A DNA stretch of 64,000 nt. Origin: Anaeramoeba flamelloides. Taxonomy: Eukaryota; Metamonada; Anaeramoebidae. Both the position numbers and the translations under genes were made by a program. The stretch's first letter is position 1. Each line of letters begins with the position of its first letter. Shown here one piece after another: positions 50,588 to 60,800 of the stretch. The stretch lies in NCBI GenBank assembly GCA_027625915.1, contig JANTQA010000036.1, positions 8,453,001-8,517,000 of the forward strand. Direction: 5' to 3'. The notes under the pieces were generated by a model, which saw only the letters and a list, made by a program, of their open reading frames with translations, made no database searches and was not told the DNA's origin.

Positions 50588-51053
50588 TTAAAACATCAAA
50601 TATCTGAAAATAAATCATTGTGGATGTCTGAGTTTGTTTGATTTTGGAAAAAGTATTTTCAAAAATGTTTCTTCCCCAAATCTCTTTCTTCCATTTTTAA
50701 ATACAATAGAATGCTACCAAATACGTCCAATATATTGACAAGTTTCCTTACCCCTATGGAGAATATGAGAAAAGTATCACAGTGAATGAAAAAATCAAAA
50801 TTTTAACAAAAAAACATGATCAATTAAGAAATCATTTTTGCAAATGTGTATATTACTTCAGGAATATTGGTTGATTAAAAAAAAAAAACAAAGATCAAGT
50901 ATAAAATAAATAAGCACATATATTAATTTGATAAAAATGCTTGTGATATATATATATATTTCGTTTTATTTCTATTCATTAATTAATTAAATGTATAAAT
51001 TATACTCTTGTATAATATATCAAGAAGTAATTTTAAATTTACTAATCTGATTT

Positions 51054-52462
51054 TTATTTTTTAATTATCATTAAAGAATCGCCGTTCTGTATCCCAGCCT
51101 TTTCAAAGGTTTTATTTTTCTCAGAAAAGGTGGTTTTAGGATAATTTTTTACAAAATAATATTTTTCTGGTTTTATTGAATTATTCTCTTGAATGTCGAC
51201 CCAATCAAATAAAGTTGTAATTTCCCATTGTTTGCTAAAGCTCCTAGACAATTTTTCGCCATCTGGGAAAATGACTCTTAATCGTACAACACCTTCTTCT
51301 GTCTTGGGGTTTGGCTCTGGTTTTAAATTTCTTCTTTTTTCTTCAATTTCTCGTTTTTGGCGTTCCTTTTTTTCAATTTTTTTTTTTTTTAACTCCGAAA
51401 GCCTTTCCTTTTCCAATCTTTGTAATTCCAATTCAAGCTCTCGCTTTTCTTTTTCAATTTTCTCTTTTTCTTTTTCAATCCTCAATCTTTCGCCATCCTT
51501 CGCGACTGATTCCAGGTATTCCCGATCCTGTTGCTCGCGGATCTCGCGGCTGCTTCTTCGTTCTTCTTCCTTCACCCTTTGAGTGGACATGATCCTTTCA
51601 TTTTCTTCGAGTGTGTTGACGAGCACAGTTAATAGCTGGGATACTTTCGTATAACCCTCAAAGACCTTCGCCATTTGGTATCTTGCTTGAGAATTTTTTG
51701 AAACGATAGCTAAAAACGGAAAAGTCGTAACATTGAACTTGCCTGCTAACAGCAACCCTGCGGGGTGTTTGATTGATTCGCCCCAGCAGATATAACTATT
51801 ATTTGCAATCGCAAGAATATTTTCGTTAGAAAGCACTTTTTCACAAAACTTGTCTGTAGAGTAATGCTCAGGCGAATGCAAATAAAGAATTAAAAATTTT
51901 GTTTCTTCCTTTGCAGCTTGAAGTGCTTGGTTATAAGTTCCTTTATAAAAATTTAGATGGGTTTGTCCATAGGACTCTTCGTATTCTTGAAGAAATGTTG
52001 CTATTTTTGAAATTTCGTTTGTGTTTGTTTTTAATTTTTTGATTTTTGTTTTGATTGTTTTACAAGTTTGGTGAATTTAATTTAATTTTGAGTCCTCAAA
52101 TTCGTTTCGTTTCATTTTGTTGATTTAAAGATGTTTCGATCTTTTTTTAGAATTCTGATTCCTTTACTTGGAGCGAAAAAAAAAAAAATAATAAAAAAAA
52201 ATTAGGAAGAATAATTATTACTTTCTTTGTTCTCCTTGAATGGAGTGAACAGTGCTTTTGTATTCTCGACTAACTTTTGGAAAAATGTTCTTCTATTTTT
52301 GCGAGTAGTTACTTTTTTTTTTGAAATTTCCATGTTTTTGGGAATGTTGTCTGGTAGTTTTTCTTTTTCTTCTTCAATTTCATCGAAAATTATGTTGTCG
52401 ATTTTTTCGTCATTTCTTTTTGAGGTGCTTATTATCTTTTCTTTTTCAGAACGAATCTCCAT
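51054..52462 (-). CDS. faf2: UAS-UBX protein of the FAF2/UBXD8 type, two exons
   Basis: Exons on the minus strand are 52462-52222 and 52000-51054, joined in phase 1, giving 395 residues. After an ~80-residue charged lead, the UAS (thioredoxin-like) domain runs about 82-215: TFLQEYEESYGQTHLNFYKG, TYNQALQAAKEETKFLILYL, HSPEHYSTDKFCEKVL, FPFLAIVSKNSQARYQM. A Glu/Lys/Arg coiled coil follows (about 220-310), then UBX (about 315-395) starting VVRLRVIFPDGEKLSRSF. FAF2 recruits p97/VCP and its cargo in ER-associated degradation and on lipid droplets. Two differences from animal FAF2: I see no UBA domain or membrane hairpin in the lead, and the p97-binding FPR loop reads YPK (NYPKTTF). An FAF1-like paralogue is the alternative. 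The AG at 52002-52001 is the only acceptor after an in-frame stop. Confidence 0.87.
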
Positions 52463-53230
52463 TCCTTTTTATAATTTTTGAAAGAAGGTTCCAACGAGAG
52501 ATTTGAAAAAATAACAAAAAATGAAACAAAATTCTCTCAAAACTATCAATCTTCCCATATGAAAACATAATCAAAACAAACAACTCCAATCTCAAAAAAA
52601 TTAGGGACTCTTGTCTTTCTATGAAATATTTTGTAGACTTTGACTGAGTCAGTCAAAATAAATAAAATCAAGATCAAAAAAAGATCTAAAGTAATGCTAT
52701 TTAGTATTGATTTTGTATTCTCTTATAAGTGTCAATCAAATTACTTTGAAAGTGAAACAAAAAAAACCTGAGTTCCACTGATTAAAATTTAGAGTTCCTC
52801 ACCAATTGAAAATGGCTATTTAATCTCTTGGTGACACTTTTTGTTCAAGATAAATCTATCCTCGATAGAGAAATAAATTGATATTCTAAAAGAAACCAAT
52901 ACATCACCATTAAATTTAATTTAATTGGTTTTTTTTAGGTTAACTCTAATTAAAGGAATATAAGTTGATAATAATAGTCTCGTCTTTGAAATTTAAATGG
53001 GATAAAATTTCATCTGATTTATTAGTTTTTTCTTTTGTGAAATATCCTTTCATTGGAGGATTCTTTGTTCAACAAATAAATCTATTTATTCCATGAATAC
53101 AATAAAAAAAAAGTTTAACAAAAGAAGAGATAAATAAATAGAAAAGACATTTCTTCACAAACGCTATTTGTAAAAGGAAAAAATGAAATGAAAATTTTTT
53201 TCCATTTATTATTTAAATGTTAATATTTGA
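52463..53230. other. faf2 5' flank
   Basis: AT-rich, no element family recognised. ACTCAGTCAAAATAAATAAA-type sequence near 52640 is not part of a MITE. Confidence 0.4.
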
Positions 53231-53518
53231 TTATCTCAATTGATATATTTTTTGTAAGACAGCTCTTAACAAAAACATAATAATTACTTTTAGACTTTTT
53301 TTCATTTCCCTCAAGGATTTTGCTTCCGAAAAACTTTTTACAGTGAACAGAATAATGCGTTCCCAAAGAACTATAATCCATGTTTCAAATATAATCCGTG
53401 CTTTTTTTTCTTCTTGTACCAAGGCAACATCCAATCTACTACCCAATAACATACCTAAGTTCAAATCAATTTTGAAAGTAAAGGCCTGGTTATTTTCAGT
53501 AAAATTTAAATTATTCAA
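53231..53518 (-). CDS. Possible exon of an Atg13-like HORMA protein (tentative)
   Basis: A ~95-codon open stretch whose pattern recalls the Atg13 N-terminal HORMA domain: AFTFKIDLNL (compare WFNLEI), LDVALVQ then ARIIFETWII (compare a strand ending LERW), and at the end MKKSLKVIIMF then LLRAVLQKIYQLR (compare the LLRSLY...RLLPAYKL helix). Atg13 binds Atg1 to start autophagy. An upstream start with a GTAAAT donor (MKDQIAKFISKNS) could join at the AG before GCCTTTACTTTC. No domain-defining residue is invariant, the frame ends early, and it could be a fragment or chance. Confidence 0.25.
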   Translation of the reverse strand: MNNLNFTENNQAFTFKIDLNLGMLLGSRLDVALVQEEKKARIIFETWIIVLWERIILFTVKSFSEAKSLREMKKSLKVIIMFLLRAVLQKIYQLR

Positions 53519-53841
53519 GCATATAGTTGAAAATTTTCCAGAATATTCTCAATTGTTTTTGAATTTTTTTGTTTTTTTGAAGATTAAAATTTTCTTAAAA
53601 ATTTACACTATTTTTTGATATAAATTTTGCAATTTGATCCTTCATTTTTAGAATTTTTTTTTAAATAATAGATCTTTAAGAAACCATTACCATGTTTTTG
53701 TAGGGCTTTTTTATCAGTTTCTTTGATTGGTTAATGTATAGGTATTCGATAACAAAAAAACACACTTTTTATTTTGAAACTCGCATTAAATTTTTTTGCA
53801 CGCTTTATTTTGACTACAGTAAAAAAAAAAAATTTCAGATA

Positions 53842-54037
53842 TAGTTAGCTTCACTTTTAGGAAACAGACGTTAAACAAATTTTATGTCATAAAAAAAATC
53901 TCAAATTTTGGATTATTTTTTGTAATTTTTTTTACACAAATTATTTTGTACGAATTTGACTACTGTGCCTTACTTTTCAAATTTTTTTTGTGCCTTAAAA
54001 TTATTGAAAGTTTGTGTCTTAAATGTAGAACTGACTG
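53842..54037. mobile_element. MITE family A copy 9
   Basis: Starts TAGTTAGCTTCACTTTTAGG and ends TCTTAAATGTAGAACTGACTG, with TA on each side. The interior is well diverged. Confidence 0.8.
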
Positions 54038-54056
54038 TAAAATTTTAAGGAATCAG

Positions 54057-55320
54057 TCTTCCACAATAACAGTACACAATTTAAAAATATTTTATTGGTA
54101 ATATTCTTTATTTAAAAATCTTGTATACACTAGGCATAAAAAATTATAAATAACAAAGAACCACATGAAACAATATTTTTTCAGTCAGATCAATTTTTTT
54201 TTTCTCTCTTTTTTTATAAGGAAAATAAAAAAATCAAATCATTTCTTATATTATAAATTTTTTTAACCCATTTATTGACATTTACATCTTTAATACACAA
54301 TATTTAACCTTTATTTCCAGGATTATCAATATAAAGATTATTTTTTTTTTATTTAGAGATATTTCTTTGGGTTAGCCAAAAAAATGATTTATTCAACCAA
54401 TTGAAAAATAATTATATTGTTTTAAGAAGAATAATATATAAACTCTAAAGTTTTAGTGACATTTACAAATTTTTCACAAAAATTGTGTTTTTTAGTTCTA
54501 AGATAAAATTTGATTAATCAAAATATAATTTTCATAAAGATATTTGGTAATTAAATAATTTTATCCGCAAAAATTTAGAATCAATTTTTTTTTTCAAAAA
54601 TGATTTATGGGACTAGTCTAGTTTAAATTACTTTTAGGTAGTTTTAATAGAGATTTAGATTTTTTTTGCCAATTACTTAGATTTGAAATCAAAGTGAAAA
54701 TTTTCTTAGTATAGTAATGAAATCTTGCTAAATGACATTTATTAAATTTAGTTATTGTTTTTATAGAAATAAAAAATTTTTCCATTTTTTCACTTTTTTG
54801 AAAGTTGCTTTTTTTCTACTTTTTGCAAAAATACAAAAAATAACAAAAAAATATGAGCAAGAAAGCAAAACCTTGTTATGTTTGTGGTTTACGTACAAAA
54901 AATAGTTTGAAAAATAAACCTGAAAATATTTTTTTGGATTTGCATGAAAACATAGTTTGATTCGAAAAAAATATACAATATATACTTTACTTTTAATAAA
55001 AGATTTTCTTTCTTTTCTTGTACCATTTTTTTTTTTTTTTTTTCATGGATCTACTTTTTCAGTTTACCTTGGAAATAAGTGGATTTTGAAATTCAAAAAA
55101 TAAACTCAAATTAATAAATTTTTTACAAGGTTTATTTTATCATATTAAAAACCAAAACACCTATAATAAAAAACAATTTTAAAATCTCTTGACAAGATTA
55201 TATTTATTTGTAAAAAAAAACTAGTCCCCTAATTCTTTTTTATTTTCATTTTTTTCATTTTAAAGTTCATTTCCTTTTTTTTTATTTCAAAATTCTTTCA
55301 AAATAAATATCATGGGGGTT
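54057..55320. repeat. Diverged copy of repeats at 3.73-4.0 and 6.2-6.6 kb
   Basis: 54057-54345 follows 3730-4010 (for example TTAACCCATTTATTGACATT against TTTACCCCGTTTATTGTCAT), and 54366-54600 follows 6210-6445. The reverse-transcriptase core found between those two parts at the left locus is absent here, so this could be an internally deleted relative. No coding. Confidence 0.45.
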
Positions 55321-57823
55321 TAAAGTTCCCCTCATAATAAGAATAAGATTCTTTAATAAATTTGATCTGCTAACTTTTTAATATTACAAGTTGGAAATAG
55401 GATATAAATGAAAGGAAATTGGTGATAATGTGACCCATGTATAACCCCCAATCCCTTATTTCTCAAAAAATACCTTTATTTTTAACATCATATTGTTTCA
55501 AAATAACATTTTTAGTATGTAATACACTAACCAATTTGACGAGAATTCAAAGTAGTGCAGATATCCTTAAATTCTCAAAATAGTACGAACATATAAAATC
55601 TTTTTTTTATATTTCTTTTCTTATAATAAATTATATTTTTAGAATAGGAAGATAGAAAAACTTTATTACAATACCTATCACAATTCCCACACAAAAAACA
55701 CTACCGATATTTTCTTTTTAAAATTTACAAAAATACAAGTAATATCTTCTTGGATTTATGCAATTTAATATATTTCTAATATTAATCCAATTCATATTCA
55801 CAAAACTTTAATTTTTCTCTAACCCAAACAAAAAAATGGCATTGTCGGGTTTTTATTAACTTTCAGTCCATAAATAATCTTTTCTAGTGTGAATTGGTAT
55901 TTAAACAGAATAAATCACCATCTATCACTTAAAAAAAATGTTTATGTTTAAAATGATAAAAATTTATACATTGGTCTGTAATATCATAAAAATCATATTA
56001 ATATTATCATTAACGGTTTTATTTAATAAATTTTGTTTTTTAAGATTTCACTATTTTTATTAATCTTTTCAGTTATTTTTGTTTCCCATTCTACATTTGG
56101 AATTCGGTTTTTTGATTATTTTTTTTTATTTATAAAAGTTTTTGTAAAAAAAATAAATCCATCAAAAATGTTTAAAAGTTATTTAGAGTGGGTAAAAAAT
56201 ACTGGACATGATTTTTAATTGTGCTATTCCGAAAATTATTGAGTAATTTCTTTTATTTTTAATCAAATTATTTTTATAAATAACCCATTTTTTTTTATGA
56301 GGAAAGAAATAAACCTAACTGAAGTTCATAAAAGTAAGGTGTCTCATAGAATACTCTAGTAATTGTTAAATATTTTAAGTAGATGAACTTTTTATTGAAA
56401 ACAATAGAGTTTTTATAGAGGTTTACTAGAGTCTGGAAAATAATAATTTTTATTCTTGTTTATTGATTGATTGACTGGTGTTTTGAATAAGTGTAATTTC
56501 ATTAATCATCATTCTAATAAGTGGTCGAGTTATAATTTTAAAAGTTTGATTCTTACAAAAAAAAAGGATTTGATTTTAAATATAAGAAATTACACATCAA
56601 TTTGTGGAATGCTTTAATAAAAAACATTGCCTGGTGTATTTTTTTAACATGTCTGTTATTTTTTTGAATACTTTAATACATTTTTTCTTTAATTTTTTTT
56701 CCACAAGTACTTTATATTTGTATCCAAATAGTTGAATTCTCAATTAATATACACAATTTTAATCAAGTTCTTGGGAAACTTTAATACTGATTTTTTTTTT
56801 GAAATTGTTTTATTAATTTATAAACGATCAAGAAATAAAGTAAAAAAAAAGTGATAAAAACTCTTTAATTTGTTAAATTGTGTTTTTAAAAGCCAAAATA
56901 GAGTAAATATTGAAAAGGTGCCCAAATTGTCTTGAATATAAATTTTACGATAAATAATCGATAATTTTTGAAAAAATAAATTTGTTTTTAGTTAATTAAC
57001 AAAAATATTGAAAAATCATTCACAATAAAAATTATTTTAAATCCATTCTGTTATTTAAAACTATTATTTAGTTTCTCTATTTTTATAAACAATTGACAAA
57101 TCTTTTTTACTTTTTTCCTTAAAATTTTTTATATTTCGATAATCACCAAAACCAAATTTGAATGATTTGAAAAATCAAACTATTTTACCATGCTCAACAA
57201 AGTTTCTAACTCTTGGAGAAATTAATTTAATTTTCAAATTCAAGCTAAATCTTGAAACATTATTTATTAAAAAAAAAGTACATTAATTATCTAAAGAATA
57301 GTCTTTTATTTATTAAGAATTTCTTTTATTTAGAATCCAAAACAAATTCTTTCAAATTTCATTTTGGAATTTTTTTAAATATTTAATGTAGTTAACAGAG
57401 CCAATACACTTTTCAATTAACAACAAAATATTTGGACCTTAAAGTATGTGCTTGGGGAAAACCACCTTCAAAAATGCAAAAATTCTCGAATTTTATCCTA
57501 TTTAAATCGAAAATGAAAGTGCTGAAAGGAAAGGTGATGGTTTTAATTTGACCTTAAATTGTAAATCCTGAGTAGGTAAATAAAACCTTTTTATAAAACA
57601 TACATTCGATAAATAATTCTCTTTAAATGTTTCTATCCAAAAATATTTGTTCCAAAAAACTAAAATTTATCTAATAATTTTCGACTTTCCTGGAAATTTT
57701 GAATCTGTTTGTCTTTTGGTGATCATGCCAAGTGGTAATTTTTTAAGACTTTTTTTTATTTTTTTTTTATCTTTGTCCTCGCTTTTTTTGCTTTTTGAAT
57801 TCTTGTTTTTCCAAGAAAAGTAA
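55321..57823. other. 2.5-kb spacer before the WD40-hydrogenase gene
   Basis: No repeat family or domain-bearing frame was recognised. The frame 56033-56218 is hydrophobic at its start (ISLFLLIFSVIFVSHS) and could pass for a signal peptide, but nothing follows it. The promoter of the downstream gene should be at the right end, where an AAGAAAAGTAA precedes the ATG. Confidence 0.45.
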
Positions 57824-60800
57824 ATGTTAAAACAAGAAAACAAAAATCCTTTAAGGAAAGAAACTGTTCTAACCCCAATTATTCAATACCAAAATGAAAA
57901 CAATTCTTCAGTTAATACCATTTCATTCTATGATAACCAAATTATTGCAGGCTGTTCGGATCACAAAATCCATTTCTACCATAGCGATATTAACACGTGT
58001 ATCAAAACCTATGAGGGAAACGAGTCCAAAGTCAATATTGTAAAAATATATGAAAACAAATTGTATTCTTCAAATCAGCAAGGGCAAATCTTGGTTTATA
58101 ATCTCCAAACTGATCAATTGCTTTCGAAATTCGAAGCACACAAACAACAGATTACTTGCTTAAATATCGACAATTCTGGTCGACTGTTTTCTGGCTCAGC
58201 TGACAAAACAATAAAGTTGTGGAATAAACAGAGTAACAATTTTTTTTATTTTTGTTTGTTGTTTTTCTTTCTGTTTTTGATTTTTTTTTTATTTTTTTTT
58301 TTGAAGAAATTGTGCTCTCAGTCAAAGAAAAATTTCGGTTTTCAACAACAAAAATCATTGAACTCAAAAAAAAGAAAATTTTTTTAACTTTTTGCAAAAA
58401 GAAAATTCACATTTTTTTTTTCAATTACAAACCAAAATCTATCAAAAAAAAAAGAAAAAAACAAATCAAAAATTATTCCAAACCCATACACTGCACGGTT
58501 ATTTAATTTTCTGAATCAAGAACTCATTAATAAGACTGGATTTATGCATCCATAAAATGTGTTTTTCTTTTTCTTTTTGAATTCCACATTTAGCTTCCAA
58601 AAAAACGAAATCTTTTCTTCTTTACAGAATAGTTTTGAACGAAAATTAAAAATTTTGAGGAAACAACACACGACACCACTCAAGCCTTTCCGAGTCTTGG
58701 TACTCTTTAGTAAGTGTTCTAGATCATTCTTATTCATCTTCGATGAGTTTAAAAGTGTTTTGATCTGACAAATTTTTTAAATTAACATTTTAACGTTTTT
58801 CTTGTAATGTTAGCCTTTTTTATTTTTGTTCAGAGGATTTAAGGTTTAAAACCCCGGAAATTTGAAAAAAGAATATCTTGCATAGGGTGTGGCGGCTTGT
58901 TATTTTGGTTCTTAGCTGGTTGATCTTTGACTGGTTTTGAATTTTAAAAAATGGTTCAAAATGAAATTTTTGATAATTTTTTTTTCTTTCCTGAAATCCA
59001 AAATGAAGAGTGTAAGGTTAATAGACTGGAAAGTGTTTAAGAATGGTGTTGATTTTTTAATTGGATTTTTTATTTCCCTTTTGTCTATGACCAAAAAAAA
59101 AAAAAATTATATTCTCTAAAAGCCCAAAATCAACCAAAATAAATAAAAATTTCTATTGACAACACAAAAACCAAAATTTATTATAAAATACCCTTCCAGT
59201 ATATTAACCTTACACTCTTCATTTTGGATTTCAGGAAAGAAAAAAAAAAAAAATTGTCAAAAATTTCATTTTTGAACCATTTTTTAAAATTCATACCAAG
59301 TCAAAGATCAACCAGCTAAGAACCAAAATAACAAGTCGCCACACCCTATGCAAGATATTCTTCTTTCAAAAATTCGGGTGTGTAAACCTTAATTCATTTT
59401 TCTTCTTATTAATGACTATTCAAATTTTGTGTCCAGTTCAGATTACTTTCCAGACTAACAACACCTTTGTTGACTTAAAAGAATTTTGAGTTTTGAAATC
59501 TTGTCATAATTTAAAATTTAGCTTTTTTTTTTTTTCGAAATTTGTAATTCAGTTAAACCGATTTTTCAGAATCCAAATCTGAAATTTACCTTGAAAAGGT
59601 TCGAAAATCAAAACCCTGGGAAAATTATTAAATTTCAAATTTGGTCAAATTTCAATTTTGGTCAAATTCTCATTTTTTTCAAAATAGTCAATTCCATTGA
59701 AATATATTGACTGTAGGCATTTTAAACATCCTTTACTGGTAGGTTAAGGTACGTTAGGGTAGTTTTGCGTATTGCTAGAGTATACCTGGGTGGTTTGGAT
59801 GTTTGGGGGGTATACTAGAAAATTTTGGCAAGGATTTTGAGAAAAAAAAATAATTAAGAGACCAATTAGACTTTGAAAACTTGTTTTAAGGGGAAAAAAT
59901 TTTCCACTTAACTTTTTGTGTTAAAATTGGGTTTAGAATAAATTTATGAAAATATTTAGTATTGATGATTTCAATATTTTGAATATTCTACAATTTAAGT
60001 TATAAAATACTACCAATCACAAAATAATATTTTCGATTTTTCCACCCACAATAATAAAAAACCATTTAAAACCATCATACCAATAATAATAATCAAGAAA
60101 CTCTTCAAAAATATGAAAAAATTCAATTTGACCAATTTTGAAATTTGACCAAATTTGAAATTTAATAATATACCCAAAACCCTCTTACTTGACCTAACTT
60201 TCTATTTCATTTTTAAATATAATGGATTTTAGTTCAATGGTATAAATAAATTTTCAGAGAAAGTGAATCTTTAGATTTGTTGGAAGTAAACAATATGGCT
60301 GATAAATTTGCCTTGTTTTTTGTTAAGAGAAGTTCATTAATGTTTTTGGATCAATAAACGATTTTTTAATTTTCGAATAAATTTTTTAAACTTATTAATA
60401 TGAGTAATGTATAATTGAGAAGAATAAATTTGTACTCATATAAATTTTGAATTTTATAAAAAAAAAAAAAAAAAGAATATTTCTATTGATTGAGGGGATC
60501 GGTTAAAACAACACACCAATATAGAAGGAAAAAAAAAAAAGAAAGCACAGGTAAAAAAAAAAAGATCAAATAACAAAAAATACCAAAAATTAATTTAATT
60601 TTAGATTATTTCTGTGATTTAGGTTTTGCATAATTTGAAAGAATATAGTAAAATCTTGGATTTTATTCAATTATTTAAAATTAAAAAAAAAAAAAAACTC
60701 TGAAACTCTCCTGAAGAAGAAGTCGCCAAAAGCCAAAACAAAATTTAATGAGTAAATAAAAAGTAAAATTGCACAATCTTTGATAATTAATTTTCTATTT

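Larger units (their letters stand above)
48391..50880. mobile_element. Large palindrome (arms ~290 bp) with an element inserted at its centre
   Basis: The left arm 48391-48681 and right arm 50592-50880 are nearly perfect reverse complements (for example GACGTATTTGGTAGCATTCT pairs with AGAATGCTACCAAATACGTC). Removing the inserted 48686-50587 leaves a ~590-bp foldback whose centre is TTTAAA. No coding is seen in the arms. High arm identity suggests recent origin or continuing arm-to-arm gene conversion. Confidence 0.85.

Noticed and set aside
58233-58387. Phe-rich tail on a short WD40 protein
   Set aside because: Intron read-through; the WD repeat continues in frame at 61503.
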